Source of the DNA: Herpetosiphon aurantiacus DSM 785
GTDB taxonomy: Bacteria > Chloroflexota > Chloroflexia > Chloroflexales > Herpetosiphonaceae
NCBI GenBank assembly: GCA_000018565.1
Contig: CP000875.1
Span: 2,185,199 to 2,249,198, forward strand
Direction: 5' to 3'
Length of the DNA stretch: 64,000 nucleotides
The notes under the pieces are model-generated. The model was not told the origin of the DNA and made no database searches. It saw nothing but the letters and a program-made list of their open reading frames with translations. Shown in pieces: positions 1 to 10,369 of the stretch. The translations under genes and the position numbers were made by a program. Position 1 is the stretch's first letter; each line of letters opens with the position of its first letter.

Positions 1-1721
1 CATGTCATAAAGTTTGGTTGCCAACCTATGCGTTCGATCACCAACGCCATTGGATTGAGGCAGAACAGGCCCACGCACCCCGCGCAAGCAATCAAATAAG
101 CATCAATACCCCAACCTGGCAGGCTCAAAGCTTGGCAACCACCCCAATCCAAGCCAGCACCTGGCTGGTGTGGGGCAGCCAACCAAGCACTATCGAACGG
201 CTGCTCGAACAATTTGCCGCCGATCAGCAGCTCTATATTTGCAATCAAGATACGTTTGCCCAACAGAGCAAACAACTTAATTCTACGACCAGCCAAATCA
301 TCTATTTCAGCAACTTCAGCAGCCTCTCAGCATGGTCAGCCGCCGCTGATCTGTTGACGATCGCCAAGCGGGTGCGCGAGTTGGGGCTAGCCCAGGTACA
401 TTTGCATGTTGTAAGCAGCCAGAGTTTGGCGATTGCTCCGCATGAAGATCTCAACCCGCATGATGCTGCATTGCGCGGGGTGGCGATGGTTTTGGCCCAA
501 GAATATCCCGAAATCAGCAGCCATTGGCTTGACCTTGATTTTACCCATCAAGCGTGGCCGAGTATGTTGGCCCAAGAGCTACAAAGTGCCAGCGAGCCAG
601 TGGTGGCATTGCGTGGTTTCAATCGGTTTGTGCCGCAGGCCAGGGTTGCAAGCTTACCAACCAATCAGCAGGGCTTCCTCGTTGGTGGTTGCTATTTGAT
701 TACGGGTGGCAACGGCGGACTGGGTCGTCAAATTGCGCTCCAACTAGCCCAACAATATCAGGCCAAGATCGCAATTTTGAGCCGTTCGCTCGTGCCTGAG
801 TCGCCCGCTGCCTATGATTTGCAACAGCAGATTACCGAACGTGGTGGTGAGGCCTTAATTATTCAGGCCGATGTGGCACAGCCTAAACAATTAGCCGAAG
901 CCTTGGCGCTGGTCGAAACCCATTGGGGCCAATGTCATGGCCTGATTCACGCAGCGGGCAGTGCCGCCCAAATTGCTTGTACTGACACCACCCAAGCAAC
1001 TTGGGATGCGCTGATGGCGGCCAAGCTCCAGGGAACCCAAAACCTTGCCATGATGGTGCGGCCTTGGAAACTCGATTGGGCGGTGGTGATGTCGTCGTTG
1101 GCCAGTGATTTGGGTGGGCTGGGCTTTGCCTGCTATGCCAGCGCCAACATTGCCCAACATGCCATCGTGCATCAACTCAATCAATCAAGCGCTGTACCGT
1201 GGTATTGCATCAACTGGGATGGTTGGCAAAGCGCCGATGAAGCCGATCCTCAACGCTTGAGCTTTGAACAAGGCTGGGCTGCGCTAAGTGCGATTGTCCA
1301 ACAACGCGGCGTACTCAACCCGCAAGTAGTTGTGGGTGATGTTGCTGCACGTCGTCAGCGCTGGCTCTATCCACAACCGACAGTTGCTGCGCCAATCACG
1401 ACGCATCGTCCACGTTCAGCCAATTTCGAGGCTCCACGCAGCCAACTTGAACAGCAACTTGCGGCAATTTGGCACGATTTACTCGGCGTAAACGAACTTA
1501 GCATTCATGATAATTTCTTCGATTTGGGCGGCCATTCGTTGTTAGCAACCCAAGTGCTTGGCCGAATTCGTCAGCAACTTCAACTTGATCTACCGCTACA
1601 GCTGCTTTTTGAAGCGCCAACCCTTCAAGGCTTGGCCGAGCATATTCGGCAGCAGCAGCTTAGCCAAACGTTACAAGCCCAAGCAGTTGGCGGTGGCGAG
1701 CGTGAGGAGATTGAGTTATGA
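1..1721 (+). CDS. Type I polyketide synthase, C-terminal part (post-AT linker, KR, ACP); 5' end outside window
   Basis: The reading frame is open to the left edge, so this is the tail of a larger PKS. The first visible residues (WLPTYAFDHQRHWIEAE) are the conserved linker that follows an AT domain. A ketoreductase follows: the NADPH motif TGGNGGLG lies near visible residue 233, and the catalytic Ser (MSSLAS, about 365) and Tyr (CYASAN, about 378) are present. No clear LDD motif is seen after HAAG, which hints at an A-type KR, but that is weak evidence. The ACP has the phosphopantetheine serine in LGGHSLLA (about residue 511). No DH or ER lies in the visible part. Its role is to reduce the beta-keto group of the last polyketide extension and pass the chain on. 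The stop overlaps the next start (ATGA), and the next protein begins with a TubC-type docking domain, so the chain probably moves directly to that NRPS. Confidence 0.93.
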   Translation, partial: CHKVWLPTYAFDHQRHWIEAEQAHAPRASNQISINTPTWQAQSLATTPIQASTWLVWGSQPSTIERLLEQFAADQQLYICNQDTFAQQSKQLNSTTSQIIYFSNFSSLSAWSAAADLLTIAKRVRELGLAQVHLHVVSSQSLAIAPHEDLNPHDAALRGVAMVLAQEYPEISSHWLDLDFTHQAWPSMLAQELQSASEPVVALRGFNRFVPQARVASLPTNQQGFLVGGCYLITGGNGGLGRQIALQLAQQYQAKIAILSRSLVPESPAAYDLQQQITERGGEALIIQADVAQPKQLAEALALVETHWGQCHGLIHAAGSAAQIACTDTTQATWDALMAAKLQGTQNLAMMVRPWKLDWAVVMSSLASDLGGLGFACYASANIAQHAIVHQLNQSSAVPWYCINWDGWQSADEADPQRLSFEQGWAALSAIVQQRGVLNPQVVVGDVAARRQRWLYPQPTVAAPITTHRPRSANFEAPRSQLEQQLAAIWHDLLGVNELSIHDNFFDLGGHSLLATQVLGRIRQQLQLDLPLQLLFEAPTLQGLAEHIRQQQLSQTLQAQAVGGGEREEIEL

Positions 1722-4700
1722 GCGCGGTTCAAGCATTGCTCGAACAATTAAATGCACTCGACATAAAATTGTGGCTCGATGGGGCAAATCTGCGGGTAAA
1801 CGCACCTAAAGGGGCATTAACACCCGAATTACGGGCTGCGCTGAGTGAGCAAAAACCGCAATTAATTGCTTGGTTCGAGCACTATCAGGCGACGGCCAAT
1901 TCGAATGCAGCGATTCAGCCAAGCCCACGAACTACGCCTTTACCGCTTTCCTTTGGCCAAGAACGGCTGTGGTTTCTTGACCAACTCGAAGGCCAAAGCA
2001 CTGCCTACAATTTGTCGGGCTGTTTTGAAATTCAGGGCGCGTTCAAGCCCGAATTATTGGCGCGAGCGCTCCAGCTGAGCCTCGAACGCCATGAAATTTT
2101 GCGTACTAGCTTTCCAACCGTTGCGGGCCAGCCAATTCAACAGGTTCATCCAACGCCAAACTTGAGCGAATTGCCATTAGAAATTGCCGATTATTCGAGC
2201 GCTGCCGCGCCGCGCCAACAGGCCTTGCAGTATCTACGCGAGCAAGCTTTGGCTGGCTTCGATTTGAGCAACGGGCCATTATTGCGCGTGGTGGTGGTGC
2301 AACTTGGCGCTGAGCAAGCCATGCTGCTGGTGGTGATGCACCACACAATTGCTGATGGTTGGTCAATGGGCTGCTTGATTCATGAATTAACCACCAGTTA
2401 CCAAGCCTTTGCCCAAGCCACCCGACCGCAATTTCCAGCCCTGCCAATTCAATATGGCGATTTTGCTGCTTGGCAGCGTGATCCGGCGCAAGCGCCGCTT
2501 TGGCAAAAACAGGTGCAATTTTGGCACGATACTTTGCTTGGCGCACCAGCCTTGTTGGAGCTACCCAGCGATTATCCGCGCCCTTCTAGCCAATCGTGGC
2601 GCGGCAAAACCTGCCATTTTGCGCTTTCAGCTTGCCTTAGCCAGCAAATTCGCCACGTTGGTCAGCGCTATGGTTGCACGCCCTATATGACCTTGCTGGC
2701 AGGTTTCGCTTTTTGGCTCGCTCGCATGACTGGCAGCCACGATCTGCCAATTGGCACACCGATTGCCAATCGCAACCGCCTAGAAACTGAACATTTGATT
2801 GGGTTTTTCGTCAACAGTTTGGTGATGCGGATCAAGCCTGATCGCAATCTGCCATTTTCAGCGCTGTTACGCCAAACCCAAGCGGTCAGTTTGGCCGCCT
2901 TTGCCAATCAGGATGCACCATTTGCTCAGGTGGTCGAGGCCTTGCAACCGGAGCGCACTTTAGGCTATAACCCAATTTTTCAAGTGATGTTTGATTTGCA
3001 AACTGCGCCAACGAGCAGCTTGCAACTTCCCAATCTTAGTTTTGAGCCATGCTTGCTTGATGAACTTGGCGAAGGCACGGCGATGTTTGATCTGTCGTGG
3101 ACGATGCAAGATTTGGCGAGTGGCTTTACTGGACAGGTCGAGTTTGCCACCGATCTGTTCGCACCAAGCACAATCGAGCGCTGGATTGAAGATTTTGAAC
3201 AGACCTTGAGCTATGTTTGTGCTGCGCCTGAGCATCCCTTGTATAGTCTGCCGATTTCGCGCTTGGCCGATTGGGGCTTTCAAGCGCCGATTAGCGCAGC
3301 CCAACCGATTCACCATTTGGTTCAGCAGCATGCCCTGGTTCAACCAAATGCTTTGGCCGTAACCTGGCAAGGCCAGCATTTGAGCTATGCCCAACTTGAT
3401 CAGGCGGCCAATCGCTTGGCGCACTATTTGATTGAGCAAGGCATTGGCTGTGGCGATTTTGTTGGCCTCTGTTTTGAGCGCTCGCTAGCCATGCCAGTTG
3501 CTTGGTTGGGTGTGCTCAAGGCGGGCGCGGCTTATTTACCGCTTGATCCAAGTTACCCGCTTGAGCGCTTGGCTTTTATGTGCAGCGATGCCAAACTGCG
3601 TTTGGTGTTAACCCAGGCTGGGTTGGCCGATTGTTTGCCGCTTGAGCAACCGCTCGTCATTTGGGAACAACTAAGCGATGCGCTGGGTGATTATCCTGCG
3701 ACCGCGCTTGGCGTAGCAATTCACCCGCAACAACCAGCCTATGTGATTTATACCTCTGGCTCGACTGGCTTGCCCAAAGGAACCGTGATTGCCCACGGCC
3801 CGCTGGCTCAAACCTACCGCGCTTGGGAACAGGCCTATCAGTTGAGCGACAAGATTCGGGTGCATTTGCAAATGGCGGCGTTTTCGTTTGATGTCTGCAC
3901 TGGCGATTTTGTACGGGCACTCGGTTCAGGCGGACGCTTAGTGCTTTGCCCTCGCGATTATTTGCTCTCGCCCGCCGATTTATATCAACTGATTGTCAGT
4001 GAACAGGTTGATTGTGGCGAATTTGTGCCAGCAGTGCTACGCGAGCTTTGTCATTACTTGGCATTAACCAAGCAAAAACTGGCAATGCCCTTGGTCATCG
4101 CTGGCTCGGATATGTGGTATGGCGAAGAGTATCAGCGTTTTCAAACCGTGTTTGAGCCGAGCACCCGCTTGATCAATTCATATGGTGTGACCGAGGCGGT
4201 GATTGATAGCTGCTATTTCAGTGCTGATCAACCGTTGATTGCTGAGCGCAGCGTGCCAATTGGCCGCCCATTTGCCGCCACCGCGATGTATGTGCTTGAT
4301 CAATGGTTGCAGCCCGTGCCAAACGGGGCAATCGGCGAGCTGTATTTGGCGGGCGAACGTTTGGCCAGCGCCTATCTTGGCCGCCCCGACCTCACCAGCG
4401 AGCGCTTTGTCCCTGATCCTTGGGGGCGTTTGGCTGGGGCACGCATGTATCGCACTGGCGATCGCGCCCGCTGGACGAGCACTGGTCAGTTGGAATTTCT
4501 GGGGCGTGGCGATCAGCAAATCAAGCTACGTGGCTTTCGGATTGAGCTAGGCGAGATTGAAACCGCGCTAACCCAATATTCCAGCATTCAGCATGCGGTG
4601 GCTTTGGTGCATACCACGCCCCATCCGCAGTTAGTCGCCTATGTGGTGACCACCCAAGCGCTTGACCAACCAGCCTTGCTGCAATGGCTCCAAACTCGTG

Positions 4701-7700
4701 TCCCCGAATATATGCTGCCCAGCGGCATTGTTGAGCTTGAGCAATTGCCATTAACTCCCAATGGCAAAGTTGATCGCAAGGCCTTACTCGGCTTAAAACC
4801 GACCCAACTCAGCGCAACTGAACAGATCGCGCCTGAAGGTGCAACTGAGCAAGCGCTGGCCGCAATTTGGCAGCAGGTGCTTGGGCAGCCAGTTGGTCGC
4901 CATGCCAATTTCTTCGGTTTGGGCGGCGATTCGATTTTGGCGATGCAAGTGGTCAGCCGCTGCCGCGCTGCGGGCTTGGGATTAACGCCACGCTTGTTAT
5001 TTCAACATCAAACAATCGCTGCTTTGGCGCAGGTGTTGCCCACGCTTGAGGCGACGAGCACAATTCAACAACCAGCTCGCGCACCACAGCAGCTTTTGCC
5101 AGTTCAACACTGGTTTCGCGAGCTAGCAGCGCCGAATCCGCACCACTACAACCAAAGTGTGTTGATTGAATTAACCACAGCGCTTGATCCTGAACGGCTG
5201 CAAGCCAGCCTGAATCAATTAACCCAATTGCATCCAAGTTTACGGCTCGCATGTGATGCTCAGTTTCAGCAAAAACTGCATGCAGCTGAACCAACCTTGC
5301 ATGTGCTCAAGCTTGATCCTGCTCAGCCAGCTGCTGCCCAAATAACCGCCTACGCCGCCCAGCGCCAACAACAATTGCACTTGCACCAAGCGCCGCTGTG
5401 GCATGCCAGCTATTTGCAGCAGAATGAGCAAGCTTGGCTCTTGTTGATCGCTCATCACTGGATTATCGACGGGGTTTCGTGGCGAATTTTACTTGAAGAT
5501 CTCGCTTATCTATTAAATGAGCAGCAACCTCTCCCTGCTAGCACTAGCGTCGCCGAATGGACTGAGTATCTGCAACAGCAAACCAGTCAGCAGTTTTTCA
5601 GCCAACTTGGCTATTGGCAGCAGACAATCCAACAATTAAAGCCGTTGGTTGCTAGCCAAAACCAACAACTCAATAACGTAGTTGGGCAAACCCTGCGTTA
5701 TCAACATACGCTTAGCCCACAATTAACCGCAAACCTGCTCGGTGAGCTGCATCAAGCCTATCGCACGACGATCGATGATCTATTGCTCGCGGCGTTGGTA
5801 TTGAGCTATTGCGAATGGAGCGGCGAGCAAGGGCTAAGCCTTGAGCGCGAAAGCCATGGCCGCTTTGGCGATCAAGCTGATTTGGATTTGACACGCACTG
5901 TGGGCTGGCTCACCAGCATCTATCCCCAACATGTGAGCTTGCCCGCCAACCCAACCCTTGCCGAAAGCATAATCGCGGTGAAAGAGCAATTACGCGCGGT
6001 GCCAGATCAGGGCTTGAGCTATGGCGGGCTGCGCTATCAACATCCCGATCCGACGGTTCGCCAAGCATTAACGCTGAATCAACCGTTGGCTGTTACCTTC
6101 AACTACCTTGGGCAACTCGATCAAGGCACGCTCACAGCACCATTCAAGCGGCTTGCCGAAATTGACCTTGGCGACGAGCAAGACCCCGCCACGCCACGCA
6201 GTAGTATCATCGAGATCAATGGCTATATCAACAATGGTGTACTGACCTTGAATTGGGAATATTGCCGCGATTGGGCGGCGGCTACGATGCTCGAACAATG
6301 GGCCAGCAGCTTTGCCAGCACGCTTGAAGCCTTAGTTGAGCATTGTCGCACTATGCAGCAACCACGCTTAACTCCGAGCGATGTGCCTTATGCCCAACTC
6401 AATCAGCGCGAATTAGATGGTTTGGCTCTGCGGGTTAAGCAACCAATTGCGGATATCTACCGGCTTACGCCATTACAAGAGGGCATGCTGTTTCATAGCT
6501 TGCTTGCGCCCGAACAGCAATTTTATATCGAGCAAGTCGCATGTCGGCTCGATGGCACGATTGATCCAGGCTTGTTTGAACAGGCTTGGCAGCAGGTCGT
6601 CGAGCGCCATGCCGTGTTTCGGACAGCCTTTTATAACGATGGCCTGAAGCATCCCTGTCAGGTGGTGGCGGCACAGGCTAATTTTCAACTTTGCTATCAC
6701 GATTGGTCTGTTGAACAAATTGAATCAAATCAACTTAACGACGTTGCCCAAGCTGACCGTCAACGTGGCTTTGATCTTCAGCAAGCACCATTAATGCGGA
6801 TCAGTCTGATCAAACTGGCTGAACAGCATTATCACTGTATTTGGACGCATCATCACTTGTTGCTTGATGGTTGGTCGGTGCCGCTGGTATTGGGTGAAGT
6901 AGTGGAATGCTATCAAAACCTGATCGCTGGTAGCCAACCCAATTTAGCGCCAGCCCCAGCCTATCGCGAATACCTTGGCTGGTTGCAAGCCCAAGATCAA
7001 CGTCAAGCCCAGCAATTTTGGCGCGATTATTTGGCGACTCAAGAACAACCAACTGCCTTGCCCTGCGATTACACTGGCTTACATCAGGCAAGCCAAACTT
7101 GGGCCAAAGTTCAGATGCAGCTCACTTCAGCTGAAACCCAAGCCTTGAGCCAATTTGCCCGCGACCAGCATGTGACCCTGAGCACCTTGGCTCAAGCAGC
7201 TTGGGGCTATGTCTTGGGTCGCTATAGTAGCCAACTGCAAGTGTTGTTTGGATTAACGGTTGCTGGCCGACCCGCCAATTTGCCAGCGGCTGAACACATG
7301 GTCGGAATGTTTATCAATACCTTGCCCTGCGTTGTGCCGCTGAATCCTGAGCAATCAGTCGGCGCGTGGCTCCAAACGCTTCAACAGCAACAGCTTGAAG
7401 CCCAACAATATGCCGCCAGCAGCCTTGTTGATATTCAAAGCTGGAGTACTATCGCTCAGCCAACACCACTATTCGAAAGTATTTTGGTGTTTGAGAATTA
7501 CCCGAGCAAGCAGGCTGACGATCAGCAAACGAGTTTACAGATTAGCGAGATTCAAGCGACTGAACAAACCAATTACCCCCTGACACTGGTGGTTGCTCCG
7601 GCTGAGCAACTGGTTTGTAGCCTCAGTTATGCGAATGAGCGCTTTGATTCAGCCCTGATTGAAGCAGTATTGACGGGCTTTTGCCAAACCCTAATGGCGC

Positions 7701-10369
7701 TCACGCGGCAAACAACCTTGGCCCAATTGCCAACCCTCGGCATGCAACACCAACAGCTAGCGGCTTGGAATGCGACCGAACAACCGCTTAGTCCATATTG
7801 CTTGCACGAGCTGTTTCAGCAACAAGCACAGCGCACACCGCAAAACATCGCGATTATCACTGCTGACCAACGCTTGAGTTATGCCGAGCTTGAGCAGCAA
7901 TCGAATCAAATTGCCCACTATTTATGTGGCTTGGGAGTTGGCCCAAATAGCTTGGTGGGGATTCATCTCGAACGTTCGGCTTTGATGTTGGTGGCCTTAT
8001 TGGGGGTGCTCAAGGCGGGCGGAGCTTATGTTCCACTTGATCCTAGTTTTCCCTTGGAGCGGCTAAGCTATATGGCCGAGGATTCCAATATTCGGGTATT
8101 GCTGACTGCGACCTCAACGCAAGCGCTAGCCTCAAGCCTTCAGCATGGCCCATGGGCGGTGGTTGCGCTCGATGAGGTGGCTGATAGCTTGGCACGTATG
8201 CCAACCACTGCGCCGTTGCCGAGCGCTCAAACCCACGATTTGGCCTATGCCATCTATACCTCCGGCTCAACTGGCAAGCCCAAGGGTGTGTTGCTTGAGC
8301 ATCAAGCAGTGGTCAATTTTGTTCAATCAATTCAGCATAAGCCAGGGATTGCCTCCAGCGATCGGTTGTTGGCTGTTACTACCTTGTCGTTCGATATCGC
8401 GGTGCTTGAGTTGTATGGCCCGTTGCTCTGTGGGGCAACGGTTGTGCTGGCTAGCCGCGAGGCTGCTGGCGATGCTGAACAATTGATCAACTTAATTAAT
8501 CAACATGACATAACCACGATGCAGGCAACCCCCGCGACGTGGCGGATGTTGCTGGCGGCTGGTTGGCAGGGTAGCAATCTACGGGCACTCTGCGGCGGCG
8601 AGCCATTACCACGCGATTTGGCTGGAGCGCTACTTGAGCGGGTTGCCCAAGTTTGGAATATGTATGGCCCAACCGAGACCTGTGTTTGGTCAACATGTGC
8701 CCAAATTACCACCGAACTGCTGCTGAATTCAACCCAGCTTCCAATTGGCCGACCATTGGCGAATACCCAATGCTATGTGTTGGATGCGCAACAACAGCCA
8801 TTACCAGTCGGCGCATTAGGCGAATTGTATATCGCTGGGACTGGCGTGGCCCGTGGCTATCACGAACGGCCTGAATTAACCGAACAGCGTTTTGTCCCCG
8901 ATCCTTTCAGCCACAACCCAACTGCGCGAATGTACCGAACTGGCGATTTGGCTCGCTATCGCAACGATGGCACGCTGGAATGCTTGGGCCGTATCGATCA
9001 ACAAGTTAAAATTCGCGGCTATCGAATTGAGCTTGGCGAGATCGAAACCATTCTACTGGCTCACCCCAGCGTGGCCCAAGCCTTGGTTGTGGTGCAAACA
9101 ACCGCGACCGATGCTCAATTGATTGCCTATCTGATTGGCGCAACCCCTGAGGTTGCAATTGAGCCGTTGCGCCAGCACTTGGCCTTGCAACTCCCACGCT
9201 ATATGCTGCCAAGCGCAATTGTAGTATTGAATGAATGGCCATTAACCCCCAATGGCAAAATTGATCGTCAGGCCTTGCCCAAGCCATGGAGCGAGCAGCC
9301 CAACCAGCAAATTGCCCGTGATCCGCTGGAATTGCAGCTGCAACAACTTTGGACAAGCGTGCTTGGCCATCAATTGGGTATTCACGATCACTTTTTGGAG
9401 CATGGCGGCCACTCGCTGATCGCTATTCGATTTATGGCCTTGCTCAACCCAACGCTTGAGCAGCCGCTGCCCTTAACCAGCTTATATCAAGCCCCAACGA
9501 TCGCCGAAATGGCTCAATTGCTGCGGCATCAAAGCCGCCAATGGTCGCCATTAGTGCCCTTACGCCATGGCGCAGCCGAACAAACGCCGCTCTTTTTGCT
9601 CCCAGGGGCTGGTGGTAATGTGCTGTATTTACAACAGCTAGCCCAAGCAATTCCAACTGAGCGGGCGATTTATGCAGTGCAAGCCTATGGCCTAGAGCCA
9701 AACCAAACCCCATTGGAGACGGTCGAAGCCATGGCTCAACAAGCTTGGCAAGCAATTCGCCACGCCTATCCGCAAGGCCCATATACCTTGATTGGTCACT
9801 CGTTTGGCAGCGATGTGGCTTGGGCGATTGCTAGCCTGGCACTTGCCGAGGGCCAGCAAATTTGCCAATTCTTCAGCCTTGATAGCGCTGCACCCCAAAC
9901 TCGCCAGCAACCACGCCAGCTTGAGCCATGGTCGGAATGGATGCGGCGTGGCAAGCAGGTATTGGAGCAGGCATTTGCAGTTAATTTGGTGCTGACTGAG
10001 GCCGATTTAGCCGAATTAAGCCCACTTGAGCAATCTGGCCTGCTAACTGACCAACTGATTACGCTTGGTATTTTGCCAGCCCAAACCGAACCCAGCCTGA
10101 TCGAACGCTTTTTGAAGGTCTTTCAGGCCAATCATCAAGCAAGTTTTCAGCCAGCTCAAGGCTTAGCAGTGCCTGTCGTGCTGATCAAGGCTCGCGACGA
10201 AGCTCCCGAGCCAAGCCTTGATCAACAGCCAGATTGGGGCTGGAGCAACTTAACCAGCCTAGCGCTGGAGATTGTGAGTTTGCCAGGCGATCACCACACG
10301 ATGTTGCACGAGCCATATGTTCAAGCCTTAGGTCGTTTGATTGGGGTTGGCTTGGAGGTCGCCGTATGA
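1718..10369 (+). CDS. NRPS, two modules with termination: TubC dock-C-A-PCP-E-C-A-PCP-TE
   Basis: 2883 aa. Residues 1-55 resemble the TubC N-terminal docking domain. C1 has HHTIADGW at about 208. A1 (about 530-1025) has YTSGSTGLPKG near 677; PCP1 has LGGDSI (about 1071). An epimerisation domain follows (about 1126-1538; HHWIIDG near 1246, ESHGR, NYLGQ). C2 is DCL-like (LTPLQEGMLFH; HHHLLLDGW near 1711), as expected after an E domain. A2 spans about 2030-2520; PCP2 has HGGHSLIA. The type I thioesterase has GHSFG at about 2692. Reading the pocket by eye against GrsA, A1 gives D-V-G-E-V-A-S-I-D, closest to the ornithine code, and A2 gives D-I-L-Q-L-G-M-V-W, close to glycine. Inferred output is D-Orn (or another diamino acid) then Gly, then release. 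Since SbnA/SbnB genes follow, diaminopropionate is a rival substrate for A1 or for an upstream module. The gene overlaps both neighbours by ATGA. Confidence 0.95.
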   Translation: MSAVQALLEQLNALDIKLWLDGANLRVNAPKGALTPELRAALSEQKPQLIAWFEHYQATANSNAAIQPSPRTTPLPLSFGQERLWFLDQLEGQSTAYNLSGCFEIQGAFKPELLARALQLSLERHEILRTSFPTVAGQPIQQVHPTPNLSELPLEIADYSSAAAPRQQALQYLREQALAGFDLSNGPLLRVVVVQLGAEQAMLLVVMHHTIADGWSMGCLIHELTTSYQAFAQATRPQFPALPIQYGDFAAWQRDPAQAPLWQKQVQFWHDTLLGAPALLELPSDYPRPSSQSWRGKTCHFALSACLSQQIRHVGQRYGCTPYMTLLAGFAFWLARMTGSHDLPIGTPIANRNRLETEHLIGFFVNSLVMRIKPDRNLPFSALLRQTQAVSLAAFANQDAPFAQVVEALQPERTLGYNPIFQVMFDLQTAPTSSLQLPNLSFEPCLLDELGEGTAMFDLSWTMQDLASGFTGQVEFATDLFAPSTIERWIEDFEQTLSYVCAAPEHPLYSLPISRLADWGFQAPISAAQPIHHLVQQHALVQPNALAVTWQGQHLSYAQLDQAANRLAHYLIEQGIGCGDFVGLCFERSLAMPVAWLGVLKAGAAYLPLDPSYPLERLAFMCSDAKLRLVLTQAGLADCLPLEQPLVIWEQLSDALGDYPATALGVAIHPQQPAYVIYTSGSTGLPKGTVIAHGPLAQTYRAWEQAYQLSDKIRVHLQMAAFSFDVCTGDFVRALGSGGRLVLCPRDYLLSPADLYQLIVSEQVDCGEFVPAVLRELCHYLALTKQKLAMPLVIAGSDMWYGEEYQRFQTVFEPSTRLINSYGVTEAVIDSCYFSADQPLIAERSVPIGRPFAATAMYVLDQWLQPVPNGAIGELYLAGERLASAYLGRPDLTSERFVPDPWGRLAGARMYRTGDRARWTSTGQLEFLGRGDQQIKLRGFRIELGEIETALTQYSSIQHAVALVHTTPHPQLVAYVVTTQALDQPALLQWLQTRVPEYMLPSGIVELEQLPLTPNGKVDRKALLGLKPTQLSATEQIAPEGATEQALAAIWQQVLGQPVGRHANFFGLGGDSILAMQVVSRCRAAGLGLTPRLLFQHQTIAALAQVLPTLEATSTIQQPARAPQQLLPVQHWFRELAAPNPHHYNQSVLIELTTALDPERLQASLNQLTQLHPSLRLACDAQFQQKLHAAEPTLHVLKLDPAQPAAAQITAYAAQRQQQLHLHQAPLWHASYLQQNEQAWLLLIAHHWIIDGVSWRILLEDLAYLLNEQQPLPASTSVAEWTEYLQQQTSQQFFSQLGYWQQTIQQLKPLVASQNQQLNNVVGQTLRYQHTLSPQLTANLLGELHQAYRTTIDDLLLAALVLSYCEWSGEQGLSLERESHGRFGDQADLDLTRTVGWLTSIYPQHVSLPANPTLAESIIAVKEQLRAVPDQGLSYGGLRYQHPDPTVRQALTLNQPLAVTFNYLGQLDQGTLTAPFKRLAEIDLGDEQDPATPRSSIIEINGYINNGVLTLNWEYCRDWAAATMLEQWASSFASTLEALVEHCRTMQQPRLTPSDVPYAQLNQRELDGLALRVKQPIADIYRLTPLQEGMLFHSLLAPEQQFYIEQVACRLDGTIDPGLFEQAWQQVVERHAVFRTAFYNDGLKHPCQVVAAQANFQLCYHDWSVEQIESNQLNDVAQADRQRGFDLQQAPLMRISLIKLAEQHYHCIWTHHHLLLDGWSVPLVLGEVVECYQNLIAGSQPNLAPAPAYREYLGWLQAQDQRQAQQFWRDYLATQEQPTALPCDYTGLHQASQTWAKVQMQLTSAETQALSQFARDQHVTLSTLAQAAWGYVLGRYSSQLQVLFGLTVAGRPANLPAAEHMVGMFINTLPCVVPLNPEQSVGAWLQTLQQQQLEAQQYAASSLVDIQSWSTIAQPTPLFESILVFENYPSKQADDQQTSLQISEIQATEQTNYPLTLVVAPAEQLVCSLSYANERFDSALIEAVLTGFCQTLMALTRQTTLAQLPTLGMQHQQLAAWNATEQPLSPYCLHELFQQQAQRTPQNIAIITADQRLSYAELEQQSNQIAHYLCGLGVGPNSLVGIHLERSALMLVALLGVLKAGGAYVPLDPSFPLERLSYMAEDSNIRVLLTATSTQALASSLQHGPWAVVALDEVADSLARMPTTAPLPSAQTHDLAYAIYTSGSTGKPKGVLLEHQAVVNFVQSIQHKPGIASSDRLLAVTTLSFDIAVLELYGPLLCGATVVLASREAAGDAEQLINLINQHDITTMQATPATWRMLLAAGWQGSNLRALCGGEPLPRDLAGALLERVAQVWNMYGPTETCVWSTCAQITTELLLNSTQLPIGRPLANTQCYVLDAQQQPLPVGALGELYIAGTGVARGYHERPELTEQRFVPDPFSHNPTARMYRTGDLARYRNDGTLECLGRIDQQVKIRGYRIELGEIETILLAHPSVAQALVVVQTTATDAQLIAYLIGATPEVAIEPLRQHLALQLPRYMLPSAIVVLNEWPLTPNGKIDRQALPKPWSEQPNQQIARDPLELQLQQLWTSVLGHQLGIHDHFLEHGGHSLIAIRFMALLNPTLEQPLPLTSLYQAPTIAEMAQLLRHQSRQWSPLVPLRHGAAEQTPLFLLPGAGGNVLYLQQLAQAIPTERAIYAVQAYGLEPNQTPLETVEAMAQQAWQAIRHAYPQGPYTLIGHSFGSDVAWAIASLALAEGQQICQFFSLDSAAPQTRQQPRQLEPWSEWMRRGKQVLEQAFAVNLVLTEADLAELSPLEQSGLLTDQLITLGILPAQTEPSLIERFLKVFQANHQASFQPAQGLAVPVVLIKARDEAPEPSLDQQPDWGWSNLTSLALEIVSLPGDHHTMLHEPYVQALGRLIGVGLEVAV

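Noticed and set aside
10234-10365. N-terminal extension of the MFS protein
   Set aside because: It lies within the thioesterase coding region in another frame, and the ATGA-coupled ATG at 10366 is followed by normal MFS sequence.
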